A stretch of 30,732 nt of DNA. Source: CAZUAQ01 sp964618455 (GTDB taxonomy: Bacteria; Planctomycetota; Phycisphaerae; UBA1845; PWPN01). Each line of letters opens with the position of its first letter. The stretch's first letter is position 1. The translations under genes were made by a program, and so were the position numbers. The stretch covers positions 1 to 30,732 of the forward strand of contig CAZUAQ010000059.1 of NCBI GenBank assembly GCA_964618455.1. Reading direction: 5' to 3'. A model generated the notes under the pieces. The model did no database searches and had not been told where the DNA came from. It worked only from the letters and a program-made list of their open reading frames with translations. Shown here in pieces: positions 8,825 to 16,934 of the stretch.

Positions 8825-10452
8825 ACGTCATCGCCTGCATCGTGGTCGATCTCGAGCGCTCGCCGCTGGGTCTTCCCGCGCGCCTGGAGCGCGACCTGGG
8901 CGGCGTGCCCGTGCTGCGCCGAACGATCCAGCGCGTCTTGCGCTGCGTGCACCTGAAGAGTGTTCACGTGCTGGTCAGGCCGGCGGATCGTGATCGCGTG
9001 ACTGAATTGCTGGCGGGGCAGAATGTACGCATTGAAACGCACGATGCCGCCGCATCCCCATGGGGCGAGCTCGTCGCCAGCGCGCGGAAGTGGTCGCTTG
9101 ATGCCTGGCGCGGTGGTATCGCCGGCATGACCGTCTTCGACGAGTCGCTCAATCCCTGGCTGCTCGAAGCGGTGGCCAAGCGGGAGAACGCCGACGCCGT
9201 GATCGACATCGCGCCGGCGGCGGCGCTGATCGATCCCGCGCTGCTCGATGCCGTCATCGCCCACTACCTCGAGAAGCATGACGAGATCCGGCTGGCCTTC
9301 ACGCAATCGCCGCCCGGACTCTCTGGCGTCCTGCTTTCGCGGGAACTTCTGGAAAACCTCACGCAGGCGAACCAGCCTCTCGGCCGCATCATGGCTTACC
9401 ACCCGTCCGAGCCGCAACGCGACATGGTGCACCAGAAGTGCTTTCACTCCGCCGGATCGACGATCATGTATGCCCAAGGCCGCTGCCTGGCGGATAGCGC
9501 CACCGCCCATGACCGCATGGAGGCGATGTTCGCTTCGCTCGGCGAGGAGCAACTCGACGCGAAGGCCATCGCGCGGTGGCTTGCCGATCACGAATACGAG
9601 CCTTCCGATCTGCCCGGCGAGGTCGAGATTGAACTGACCACGCGGGACGATCTGCCGAGAACGAAGCTGCGGCCGCGCGGTGAGGCAGTCGGCTCGCGTG
9701 GGCCCATGGATATCGCACTATGCACACGGTTGTTGGATGAACTGTCTGCCCGCGATGACGTACGCGTCGTCCTGGGCGGATTCGGCGAGCCGCTGCTGCA
9801 CCCGGAGTGGGAACGGGTCGTTGAGCACGCGCGCCGTGCCGGCATTTTCGGTCTGGCGATCCGGACGAGCGGACTCTCACTCGATGACAGGGTCTCCACT
9901 CGCCTGAGCGAACTCGGCGTCGACTTGCTGAACGTGACGATCGATGCTCACTCCGCCGGGACGTACGTTCAACTCCATGGGCAGGATCGCTACGAGGAGC
10001 TGCTCGCCCGGCTGGACAGCGTGGACCGCGCCCACCAGGTCACGCAGAAGCCCCATCCGCTGCTGGTGCCTGAACTGGCCAAGACGGCGGCGACGATGGA
10101 TGAACTCGAGCCCTTCTATGATCACTGGATCGAGCGCGTCGGGACCGCCGTGATCTCCGGCCCGAGTCACTACGCCGGACAGTGGCCGGATTGGAGCGTC
10201 ATGCAGATGGCTCCCCCGGGACGCTTCCCCTGCCGAAGAATTTTCAGCCGGGCCGTGGTGCTGGCCGACGGGCAGGTCACCGTCTGCGATCAGGACTACA
10301 AGGGGGCCCACACACTCGGATCCCTGGGGGATACCTCACTCAAAGAGCTTTGGCGCGGGGAAGCGCTGACGTGCATTCGCGCCGGGCACCGGGACGCCAG
10401 GGTCGACGTCATGCCGCTGTGTCCGAATTGTGATGAGTGGCATCGCCCGTAG
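8821..10452 (+). CDS. nucleotidyltransferase fused to a radical-SAM-like/SPASM domain lacking the cluster cysteines
   Basis: A 543-residue two-part protein. The N-terminal part (about 1-250) looks like a cytidylyltransferase-type sugar-nucleotide synthase (MNVIACIVVD, GLPARLERDLGGVPVLRRTIQRV; compare SpsF/CMP-sugar synthetases). From about 267 the sequence follows radical-SAM/SPASM proteins: a VEIELTTR strand, GGFGEPLLHPEW (319-330, the SAM-contact motif), a LNVTIDAHS strand, and a C-terminal SPASM-like part with C471, C489, C534 and C537 (FPCRRIF, VTVCDQDY, LCPNC). However, the CxxxCxxC loop that should bind the catalytic 4Fe-4S cluster reads D276...R280...L283, with no cysteines, so radical chemistry looks lost or changed. 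It overlaps the DUF115 gene by four bases. A role in activating or placing a surface sugar is inferred, not shown. Confidence 0.82.
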   Translation: MNVIACIVVDLERSPLGLPARLERDLGGVPVLRRTIQRVLRCVHLKSVHVLVRPADRDRVTELLAGQNVRIETHDAAASPWGELVASARKWSLDAWRGGIAGMTVFDESLNPWLLEAVAKRENADAVIDIAPAAALIDPALLDAVIAHYLEKHDEIRLAFTQSPPGLSGVLLSRELLENLTQANQPLGRIMAYHPSEPQRDMVHQKCFHSAGSTIMYAQGRCLADSATAHDRMEAMFASLGEEQLDAKAIARWLADHEYEPSDLPGEVEIELTTRDDLPRTKLRPRGEAVGSRGPMDIALCTRLLDELSARDDVRVVLGGFGEPLLHPEWERVVEHARRAGIFGLAIRTSGLSLDDRVSTRLSELGVDLLNVTIDAHSAGTYVQLHGQDRYEELLARLDSVDRAHQVTQKPHPLLVPELAKTAATMDELEPFYDHWIERVGTAVISGPSHYAGQWPDWSVMQMAPPGRFPCRRIFSRAVVLADGQVTVCDQDYKGAHTLGSLGDTSLKELWRGEALTCIRAGHRDARVDVMPLCPNCDEWHRP

Positions 10453-10658
10453 CGAGGGGAGAGGTTGCCCGGTCCATCGTATCGGCTTGAATCAACGCCT
10501 TCGGGCTGAAGGTCGCGCGGAACACCCGGCGTGGTCCAGCATAGCCCCAGGAAACTTTTGCCAGCGTTGTGAAGCTTGGCTTCCAGAGCGTGCCGGATCA
10601 GGACATCGAGGCCGCGGGCGTGGGGTCAGACCTCACCCGCCTCAGTCCTCGTCACCCA

Positions 10659-10883
10659 TCAGTCTTCACCGCAGTCGCAGTTCGTGCAGATGCACCGCGG
10701 ACCGCAGATGGAGTCACCATTGCACTCGGGACAAGTGCCGTTGGCCGGGGGTTCGGTCCCCAGCATGGCTTTGCAGCCATTGCACTCGTAATAGATCTCA
10801 TGCTCGCAGCGCGTGCAAAAGGAAGGATTCTCCGGGTCGGCCAGAGGTCCTTCAATCGCCGGCATGTCGGAATAGCGTAACAT
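10659..10883 (-). CDS. small Cys-rich zinc-ribbon-like protein
   Basis: A 74-residue protein with 11 cysteines: FCTRC, ECNGC and TCPEC pairs (C23/C26, C34/C37, C51/C54), then a dense C-terminal run (C60, C64, C66, C69, C71) ending CDCGED. Three CxxC knuckles suggest one or two zinc ribbons, and the tail could hold a further metal. No signal peptide, so cytoplasmic. The ATG at 10883 has GAAAGG 7 bases upstream, which supports translation. It sits alone between tsaB and the radical-SAM-like gene. I do not recognise a named family; a rubredoxin- or ribosome-associated ribbon is possible but unproven. Confidence 0.72.
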   Translation of the reverse strand: MLRYSDMPAIEGPLADPENPSFCTRCEHEIYYECNGCKAMLGTEPPANGTCPECNGDSICGPRCICTNCDCGED

Positions 10884-11010
10884 CTTGCACCTTTCGTCCC
10901 GTCACATGGAACAGCTCAACGAATCATTCGGCATCAGGCTCGCCCGGGGATCCCTGTGAACCTTCCCCGGTCGGCTAGCCTCAAAGCCGGGCACATTCGA
11001 ATAAGTCTCA

Positions 11011-11042
11011 AACACCCATCGGCAGGATACATGTCGGGTGTT
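11011..11042 (-). terminator. possible terminator hairpin after tsaB
   Basis: AACACC pairs with GGTGTT, and inside it CGGCA pairs with TGTCG (one G-U pair) around a GGATACA loop. It lies about 120 bases past the tsaB stop on the minus strand. The following tract (TTTGAGACTT) is only mildly U-rich, so this could also be a processing or regulatory hairpin. Confidence 0.35.
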
Positions 11043-11164
11043 CAGTGATTGTTTCCATTCCTCCGCATTTCACTGAAGAGCCATTGTATACGTCTGGCTC
11101 GAATATTCCTGGGTGCGGAGATGAAAATCGCGATAATTCTTAATGTTTGTGGCGGGTTTCAGGT

Positions 11165-11890
11165 TCAGCCGGACGAATTCGAGCGACGCTTCTCCCATTT
11201 CTCGACAGGGTCCGGTATTCGGATGTAGTGGGGCATGAGTTCGCCGCCCGGGGTGTAGTTATCTTCCCGGGCGAGGCGTCGGCCTTCGGTCCAGACATGT
11301 GCAGCGCGGCCGGGCCAGAGGCTTTCGTCCAGGATGGTGAGGCCCACCTGTTCCAATGATGGACGATGCGCTGGAATGCCTTCACCCAGGAGCGCCAGCG
11401 GGCGGGGGCAGGACTCCAGGAAGGCGGCGGGCTCGACCAGGCAGGCGTCACGCACGACGACGGGTTCCCCGCTCCGCAGATCGAAGCAGGCGCCGAAGAT
11501 CCTGTCGGACCTGGCGTCGAGCACGATGGCAACGTGGTCGACCGCGGGCGAAGCATCCAGGGCGTTGCGGGCAAGCACTGCCGCAGTCGACACCGCCACC
11601 GTCCGGACCCCTGCGGACCAGGCGAGCGTTCGAGCGAGGGCCACGCCGATTCTCAGACCCGTGAAACTGCCAGGCCCGATCGACACGTATACATCGGTCA
11701 GGGTCTCCGGCGGCCAGCCGGCGTGATTGCAGGCCTCCCGAACGAGGGGGATCAATTGAGACGCATGACGCATCCGATCTGTAAGTTGTTTCTCAAAATG
11801 GAGTTGCTGCTGGTCCCCCAGGGCGACACTGCCGACTTTGCCGGATGTTTCGATCGCCAGGATGCGTGTGTCGCCGCTCATGGCGGACAT
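11165..11890 (-). CDS. tsaB: tRNA threonylcarbamoyladenosine biosynthesis protein TsaB
   Basis: Partner of TsaD and TsaE in making t6A at position 37 of ANN-decoding tRNAs; cytoplasmic. The 241-residue protein opens with the ASKHA strand ILAIETSGKVGSVALG, continues with RHASQLIPLVREAC and has the diagnostic VSIGPGSFTGLRIGVALARTLAW segment, followed by AVSTAAVLARNA and the VLDARSDRIFGACF stretch. The C-terminal third is less conserved, as in other TsaB proteins, and ends with the Y-I-R pattern PHYIRIP. The frame is open further upstream, but 241 residues from the ATG at 11890 fits the family; a second ATG at 11881 is equally possible. tsaD and tsaE are not in the window. Confidence 0.93.
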   Translation of the reverse strand: MSAMSGDTRILAIETSGKVGSVALGDQQQLHFEKQLTDRMRHASQLIPLVREACNHAGWPPETLTDVYVSIGPGSFTGLRIGVALARTLAWSAGVRTVAVSTAAVLARNALDASPAVDHVAIVLDARSDRIFGACFDLRSGEPVVVRDACLVEPAAFLESCPRPLALLGEGIPAHRPSLEQVGLTILDESLWPGRAAHVWTEGRRLAREDNYTPGGELMPHYIRIPDPVEKWEKRRSNSSG

Positions 11891-12190
11891 TGTACTGCCG
11901 CTTGACACTCGGGGCATCCCGGCCAGTTCCCCATGTGACACTCGATCCAGACGCGGTTCGGGAGCACTCCGGAAAAACAGGCAAAAGTTGCAGCCCCGGA
12001 GCGCGGAATCGGCTTACAGCAGGACAGTCGGTCCGTCCGAAAATACCGGCACACTGACTTCTACGATTGGAGTAAATCGCCTGTCCATCGCCTTTTCCGA
12101 GAGCCGGGCACTGCCCGCCAATCGGAGCGTGCCGGTGTGCCGGGAGAAAGTGTTGTGCTAAGGTACTGTCGGAAGCCTGCAGGAGTCTTC
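11891..12190. other. non-coding spacer between tsaB and the hydrolase gene
   Basis: About 300 bases between divergent genes. I see no convincing conserved open frame, RNA gene or strong sigma-70 promoter. It should hold the promoters of both neighbours, but I could not place them. Confidence 0.5.
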
Positions 12191-12895
12191 ATGGTGGACG
12201 GGCCACGTCTCATCCTGTTTCCCGGATTGGGGGCCGATCGACGTCTCTTCGATGCGCAAGAGCGGGCCGGACTGCGCTTCGAAGTTCCGGAGATGCCGAT
12301 TCCGCAGGACGGGCAGGATTTCGCCGATTACGCCCGGACGCTGGGCCGCTCGCTGGGCCTGGATGAAAACTGCGTTGTCGGGGGCGTATCCTTCGGAGGG
12401 ATGCTCGCCTACCAGTTGGCGGCCACGTGCGGCGCGAAGGCGTTGATCCTGCTGGCCAGTTGCACCGATCCGTCGGCCATTCCGAGACACTATCGATGGG
12501 TCGAGTTGACGGCGCGGCTGATTCCGGACCACTTCATCCATCGTCGCGCCGCGCTGGGGGCACGTTGCCTGGCCAAATTGGAGCGACTGGGGCCGGACGC
12601 CTCGGATCTGGTGCAGGACATGGCCAGGAAAGCCTCGATGCCGTTTCTTCGGCGGACCGGTCGGATGATCTTGCGATGGAAGCCTGGCCGGAGGCCCGAA
12701 TGTCCAATCTACGCATTGCACGGGACTGCGGACCGCGTCATCCCCATCCGCCGTGTGACGCCGACCGAGGTACTCGAGGGGGCGGGGCACCTGCTCTGTC
12801 TGACGCATCCGGATGTCGTTACAATCTTTATTGAACAATCCCTGGCGAGCCTCGAACAGGATCAATCCCGTGTCGTTGCTTCCATGGCGGGATGA
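12191..12895 (+). CDS. alpha/beta hydrolase
   Basis: A 234-residue cytoplasmic hydrolase of unknown substrate. It has a clear catalytic triad layout: the oxyanion strand LILFPGLGADRRLF at the N-terminus, the nucleophile elbow GGVSFGG (Ser67), an acid in HGTADRVIP (Asp181) and the base in GAGHLL (His200). The cap region between the elbow and the acid is short and helical, rich in Arg. The ATG at 12191 is chosen because AGGAG lies 5 bases before it; an in-frame GTG 18 codons upstream has no such site. Neighbours give no hint of substrate. Confidence 0.85.
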   Translation: MVDGPRLILFPGLGADRRLFDAQERAGLRFEVPEMPIPQDGQDFADYARTLGRSLGLDENCVVGGVSFGGMLAYQLAATCGAKALILLASCTDPSAIPRHYRWVELTARLIPDHFIHRRAALGARCLAKLERLGPDASDLVQDMARKASMPFLRRTGRMILRWKPGRRPECPIYALHGTADRVIPIRRVTPTEVLEGAGHLLCLTHPDVVTIFIEQSLASLEQDQSRVVASMAG

Positions 12896-12975
12896 ATCGT
12901 CGTTTTCGCTGACCGGGAGCCTATGATCTCGGCCGGAGGGTTTGAGGTTTGAACGTGCTGATCCGCCGTGCTCCC

Positions 12976-13006
12976 TTGACAGTCCCAGGGCAGGGAGGAA
13001 AATACC
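12976..13006 (+). promoter_or_regulatory. possible promoter of the small cytochrome gene
   Basis: A perfect TTGACA (12976-12981) with AATACC 19 bases further on, a long spacer and a weak -10. It lies about 90 bases ahead of the GTG start at 13095. Confidence 0.35.
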
Positions 13007-13094
13007 CCATGCTGGGTTCGGTGTGGGTGTGCGATCAACAGCAGCAAGATGATTTGAGCAAATGGTGGACCTGAACCGGAAGGAGTGACCTATT

Positions 13095-13562
13095 GTGATT
13101 TGGCGTCGATTGTTCTTGACGACGGCTTTGGTGGGCGCATGTGTGTGGTGTCTGGCCACGGTGCAGCAGGTTCACAGCGAAGAGAAGGCCGAAGCTGCGG
13201 AGAAGAAGGTGTGTTACGAGCCGGTGATCTCGGTTCACGACCTGATGGAATTCCAGCAGGAGCACTTCAACGAAATCAAGGATCGCATCCGCTCACGCAA
13301 GACCGATCCTGAAGGCAAAGATGAGAAGAAGGTCAAGGAGGATTACAACATCCTTCGCAAGCACGCCTACATGCTGGGCGAGCTGGCCAACGTGAACAGC
13401 TTCCAGAGCGAGAAGAAAGACTACGTCGACTGGGCGAAGGAGCAGCGCAAGCTCAGCGTGGACCTGGCCAAGGCGGCGCAGAAGAACGACCTCAAGAGCA
13501 TCGAGACGATCGGGCGCGAGATTCACAACACCTGCAACAAGTGCCACGACAAGTACGAGTGA
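13095..13562 (+). CDS. small exported c-type cytochrome (class II-like)
   Basis: A 155-residue protein with an N-terminal signal peptide (MIWRRLFLTTALVGACVW..., cut probably near VHS) and a single haem-binding motif CNKCH at 147-151, five residues from the C-terminus. One C-terminal CxxCH after a highly charged helical chain fits class II cytochromes (c556/c-prime type, four-helix bundle), acting in the periplasm. An extra Cys40 lies just after the signal region. The start is GTG with GGAAGGAG about 9 bases upstream. It is a single-gene unit, closed by a strong terminator. Its electron partner cannot be told from the neighbours, and the usual upstream Met ligand of c556 is not obvious. Confidence 0.82.
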   Translation: MIWRRLFLTTALVGACVWCLATVQQVHSEEKAEAAEKKVCYEPVISVHDLMEFQQEHFNEIKDRIRSRKTDPEGKDEKKVKEDYNILRKHAYMLGELANVNSFQSEKKDYVDWAKEQRKLSVDLAKAAQKNDLKSIETIGREIHNTCNKCHDKYE

Positions 13563-13610
13563 GTCGCTTCGCCCCTGGATCGAAATCTGAATGACGAATG
13601 TCGCACCAGG

Positions 13611-13644
13611 CACGCACGTGGAACGCTCACGTGCGTGTTTTTTT
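13611..13644 (+). terminator. intrinsic terminator of the cytochrome gene
   Basis: CACGCACGTG and CACGTGCGTG form a perfect 10-bp stem around a 7-base loop, followed at once by seven T residues. It lies 48 bases past the cytochrome stop and just before the end of the convergent sppA gene. Confidence 0.93.
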
Positions 13645-13675
13645 ATTCATCATTCGGGTACCGTCATTCCTGATT

Positions 13676-14683
13676 TCACAGCCCCGGCGACCAGAGGTAG
13701 AGGAACTGCGGCTGGGCGGGAAGCCATGCCTCCGGGATGTCGATGTTGACCATGTTGACCTGCGGCGATGCCGGCTGCGGGTTCTCGGCGTAGATGTTCG
13801 GCTTCCAGGCCAGCGGGCGATGGTAGGTGACGACGCGGACACGCTCGGTGTCGAGCTGCTTCTTCAGCGATGCCAGCGTGGACCGCAGATCACCGATGGA
13901 ATCGACGAAGCCCATGTCCAGGGCCTCCTGTGCGGTGTACACCCGTCCGTCCGCCACCTGCCGCACAAACGTCTCGTCCAGTTCCTTCCGCCCCTCGACC
14001 ACGACCTCAACGAACCGGTTTAAGAAGTTGTCCACGAGCTTCTGAAAGACGGCGCGTTCTTCCGGCGTCATCTTGCGCAGCGGTGAGCCCGCGTCCTTCA
14101 TCTCTCCGGACTTGATGGCATCAGCGGAGATGCCGATCTTCCGCATCGTCCCGGAGAAGTCGACCATCTGCATGATGACGCCGATGCTGCCGGTGACGGT
14201 CGTGGGGTGAGCGACGATCTCGTCGCAGGCGCAGGCGATGTAAAAGCCGCCGCTGGTGGCCATGTCCATCATCACCGCCACGATCGGCTTCTCGCCCTTG
14301 GTGCGCTCCTTGAAGTGGCGGATTTCCCGGTGCATGAGGTCTGAGGCGGTGACGGTTCCGCCCGGGGTGTTGATACGCACGATGACGGCGGCGACGTCCT
14401 TGTCCTTGGCGGCTTTGTTGAGCTTCTCGGTGAACAGGGCGACCGGATGCTCGCCTTCGCCGACGAAGCGTCGCCGAGGCCCGTTCATGAGCACGCCCTG
14501 CACGTCCAGGAGGGCGATCTTCGTCGGGGAGATTCCGCCGTCGTCGAACACGACCGACTCATCGAGACTGCGATCGACGGGCACCGGGACGATTTTGTAA
14601 GCGACCGGCGCGCATCCGGCGGTCATGGTGCCGAGGGTGGTGATCAGAAGGGACGCACGGCTCAGCAGTCCATACGCGTTCAT
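13676..14683 (-). CDS. sppA: signal peptide peptidase SppA (36K type), predicted lipoprotein
   Basis: A membrane-bound serine protease of the S49 family that clears cut signal peptides. The 335-residue, single-domain protein matches the short (Bacillus/archaeal) form. The nucleophile is Ser144 in MATSGGFYIACACDEIVAHP and the general base is predicted to be Lys196 in KSGEMKDAGSP, 52 residues later as in the Bacillus enzyme. VIVRINTPGGTV supplies the substrate-binding strand. The N-terminus ends in TAGC (residues 21-24), a lipobox, so it is probably anchored by a lipid rather than a TM helix. The ATG at 14683 is chosen for AAGGAG 7 bases upstream; a longer upstream frame lacks a signal. It is divergent from the zincin gene. 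Confidence 0.92.
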   Translation of the reverse strand: MNAYGLLSRASLLITTLGTMTAGCAPVAYKIVPVPVDRSLDESVVFDDGGISPTKIALLDVQGVLMNGPRRRFVGEGEHPVALFTEKLNKAAKDKDVAAVIVRINTPGGTVTASDLMHREIRHFKERTKGEKPIVAVMMDMATSGGFYIACACDEIVAHPTTVTGSIGVIMQMVDFSGTMRKIGISADAIKSGEMKDAGSPLRKMTPEERAVFQKLVDNFLNRFVEVVVEGRKELDETFVRQVADGRVYTAQEALDMGFVDSIGDLRSTLASLKKQLDTERVRVVTYHRPLAWKPNIYAENPQPASPQVNMVNIDIPEAWLPAQPQFLYLWSPGL

Positions 14684-14711
14684 GACGGAACTCCTTCGAG
14701 TTGGGGTGCGG

Positions 14712-14742
14712 TTGGGACGGCGGCTCATGGGTGACTATTCTA
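14712..14742 (+). promoter_or_regulatory. promoter of the zincin gene, with a -10 shared by sppA
   Basis: TTGGGA (14712-14717), an 18-base spacer, then TATTCT (14736-14741) gives a plus-strand promoter. On the minus strand the same bases read TAGAAT (14742-14737), a good -10 for sppA, although its -35 is unclear. Confidence 0.5.
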
Positions 14743-14799
14743 TGTGGACGGTTGAATGATGGCGATGCGCGTGACGACGCGTCTGATGATGAGACGGGG

Positions 14800-15183
14800 A
14801 TGCAGGCGATGCGGTTGACGGATGATGAGTTCGCGGAGGTGGTGGCGGAGGCCGTGGAGTCGGTGCCCGAGGGCTTTCACATCTACCTCGATGAGATCGC
14901 GGTGGACATTGAAGACGAACCCGACGCGCGCACGATTCGCGATCTCGGGCTGCCCAACAAGCGTTCCCTGCTCGGGCTCTACCGCGGTACGCCCATCACC
15001 GATCGTCACGTCGAAGCGCCCTACCGCTATCCCGAACGCATCGTCATCTACCAGCGCAACATCGAACGCATCTGCTCTTCGCGTGAGGCGATGATCGAGC
15101 AGATCCGCAAGACCGTCCTGCACGAGATCGGCCATCACTTCGGGCTGGACGAGGACGACCTGGATGAGCTCGGCTACGGGTAA
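14800..15183 (+). CDS. minimal zincin-like metallopeptidase family protein
   Basis: A 127-residue protein of the small Zincin_1 (DUF1025-type) family. The zinc motif HEIGH is at 108-112, in the typical context KTVLHEIGHHFGLDEDDLDELGY at the very C-terminus. The N-terminal half has LTDDEFAEVVAEAVESVPEGF, the usual opening, and the middle has LLGLYRGTPITDR and YPERIVIYQRNIE, also family hallmarks. Whether these proteins cut peptides is not settled. The start could be the ATG at 14800 or at 14809; the second has GGGG about 9 bases before it. It is monocistronic, divergent from sppA. Confidence 0.9.
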   Translation: MQAMRLTDDEFAEVVAEAVESVPEGFHIYLDEIAVDIEDEPDARTIRDLGLPNKRSLLGLYRGTPITDRHVEAPYRYPERIVIYQRNIERICSSREAMIEQIRKTVLHEIGHHFGLDEDDLDELGYG

Positions 15184-15202
15184 AGTTGCGGGGTGCGGAG
15201 AA

Positions 15203-15271
15203 CCATGGCCACAAGAGGCACAGAAGACACAAAAAAGGGAAATGTCTGATTCCGAATTCCGAATGACGAAT
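15203..15271. repeat. dispersed intergenic repeat scraps between the zincin gene and xylB
   Basis: Two adjoining phrases: a CACAAGAGGCACAGAAGACAC-like part, and GATTCCGAATTCCGAATGACG with AAT after it. The second phrase echoes TGAATGACGAATG near 13589. Similar low-complexity phrases recur between genes in many planctomycete-type genomes (from memory). No gene is expected here. Confidence 0.4.
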
Positions 15272-15395
15272 CAAGGGGGAAGGCCTGAGGAACGAATGCT
15301 GCTCGGCGTTCGGCGTTGCCGAATTAGCGCTTCGGGGTCAGAATGGCGCGTGCGGTGGATGGGATGTGAATCTCTTCTTGACCTGAGGATGCGCC

Positions 15396-16934
15396 ATGGC
15401 ACTACTTTGCGGAATGGATATCGGGACGTCGGCGACGAAAGTGTTGCTCTGCCGTCCGAACGGAAAAGTGCTCGCGACGGCGAGCGTGGAATACCCGGTG
15501 TACACGCCCAAGCCCGGGTGGTCGGAGCAGGAGCCGGACGACTGGTGGAACGCCTGCGTGAAGGGCCTGGCGGCAGCGTGCAGGAAGGCGAAGGTCAAGC
15601 CCGCCCAGATCACCGGTATCGGACTCAGCGGGCAGATGCACGGCAGCGTGTTCGTGGACAGGAGGGGCAAGTCGCTGCGTCGCGCGTTGCTGTGGAACGA
15701 TCAGCGGACGGCGGCCGAATGTGCCGAGATCGAGAAGCGCGCCGGCGGCCGCAAGAAGCTGATCGGGATGGTGTCCAACGTGGCGTTGACCGGGTTCACC
15801 GCCCCCAAGATCCTCTGGGTCCGCAAGCACGACCCGAAGACCTACGCCAGGACCCACAAGATCCTGCTGCCAAAAGACTACATCCGACTCAAGCTGACGG
15901 GCGAGTACGCTTCGGAGGTAAGCGACGCGGCGGGGACGCTGCTGCTCGACATCAAGAAGCGCAAGTGGCACAAAGGGCTGCTCGAGAAGCTGAAGATCGA
16001 CACGGATCTGATGCCCGAACTGTATGAATCCCCGGAAGTGACCGGCGGGATCAGCGAGGCGGTAGCCAAGCTCACCGGACTGAAGGCCGGGACGCCGGTG
16101 GTGGGCGGCGCGGGGGATCAGCCCGCCGGCGCGGTCGGCAACGGGATCGTCCGGACGGGCATCGTCTCAGCCACCATGGGCACGAGCGGTGTCGTTTTCG
16201 CGCATGCCGATGAGCCGGTCCCCAATGCCGAGGGGAACCTGCAATCTTTCTGTCATGCGGTGCCGGACAAGTGGTGCGTCTTCGGCTGCATGCTGGCGGC
16301 GGGAGGTTCGTTCCAGTGGCTGCGGAACACGCTCTGGGCCGACGAGGTGGCCAAGGCGCAGCGCGGCAAGGCCGACCCCGGCAAGCTGTACCCCGCCATG
16401 ATCAAGGAGGCGGAGAAGGCGCCGGCCGGCTGCGAGGGACTCGTCTTCCTGCCGTATCTGACGGGCGAACGATGCCCGTACCCGGATCCGACGGCCCGGG
16501 GTGCCTGGGTCGGGCTGACCACGCGGCACGGCCTGCCGCATATGACACGGGCGGTGCTCGAGGGCATCACGTTCGGGATGCGGGATCAGATCGAGATCAT
16601 GCGCAAGCGCGGCGTGAAGATCAGCGAGGTGCGCCTCAGCGGCGGGGGCTCGGCCAGCAACTTCTGGCGGCAGCTTCAGGCGGACATGTACCACGCCAAG
16701 GCGGTGACGATCAACACGCAGGAGGGCGGCGCGCTGGGGGTCGCGCTGCTGGCGGCGGTGGGCACCGGCGAATATGCCAGCGTCCCCGAGGCCTGCAAGG
16801 CGGCGATCACGGTGACCGAGACGTTGCGCCCGAAGCGTGCCGAGGGTCGCGTGTACGACCGACTCTATCCGACCTACCGGGGATTGTATACCAGCCTGCG
16901 CGAGCATTTCGAGACGCTCGGGGCATGCGGGTGA
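15396..16934 (+). CDS. xylB: xylulokinase
   Basis: FGGY-family kinase that phosphorylates D-xylulose to xylulose 5-phosphate, feeding the pentose phosphate pathway; cytoplasmic. The 512-residue length is usual. Seen: phosphate loop MDIGTSATKVLL (7-18), substrate contacts GQMHG (79-83) and LLWNDQRT (98-105), the catalytic Asp241 in GGAGDQPAGAVGNG, ATP-site GTSG, and SGGGSASNFWRQLQADMY near the C-terminus. The start ATG has GAGG 7 bases upstream. No xylA isomerase or xylose transporter is near, so it appears to be a stand-alone gene; related FGGY substrates cannot be excluded. Confidence 0.93.
   Translation: MALLCGMDIGTSATKVLLCRPNGKVLATASVEYPVYTPKPGWSEQEPDDWWNACVKGLAAACRKAKVKPAQITGIGLSGQMHGSVFVDRRGKSLRRALLWNDQRTAAECAEIEKRAGGRKKLIGMVSNVALTGFTAPKILWVRKHDPKTYARTHKILLPKDYIRLKLTGEYASEVSDAAGTLLLDIKKRKWHKGLLEKLKIDTDLMPELYESPEVTGGISEAVAKLTGLKAGTPVVGGAGDQPAGAVGNGIVRTGIVSATMGTSGVVFAHADEPVPNAEGNLQSFCHAVPDKWCVFGCMLAAGGSFQWLRNTLWADEVAKAQRGKADPGKLYPAMIKEAEKAPAGCEGLVFLPYLTGERCPYPDPTARGAWVGLTTRHGLPHMTRAVLEGITFGMRDQIEIMRKRGVKISEVRLSGGGSASNFWRQLQADMYHAKAVTINTQEGGALGVALLAAVGTGEYASVPEACKAAITVTETLRPKRAEGRVYDRLYPTYRGLYTSLREHFETLGACG

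Noticed and set aside
10615..10641. GTGGGGT/ACCTCAC hairpin after the radical-SAM-like gene
   Set aside because: Stem is short with one G-U pair and no U tract on either strand; not enough to call a terminator.
12862..13047. Small minus-strand frame between hydrolase and cytochrome genes
   Set aside because: No ribosome site, no protein-like pattern, overlaps the hydrolase end.
15044..15274. Minus-strand frame beginning MIRHSEFGIRHFPFLCLLCLLW
   Set aside because: It arises from the dispersed repeat phrases plus the antisense of the zincin gene.
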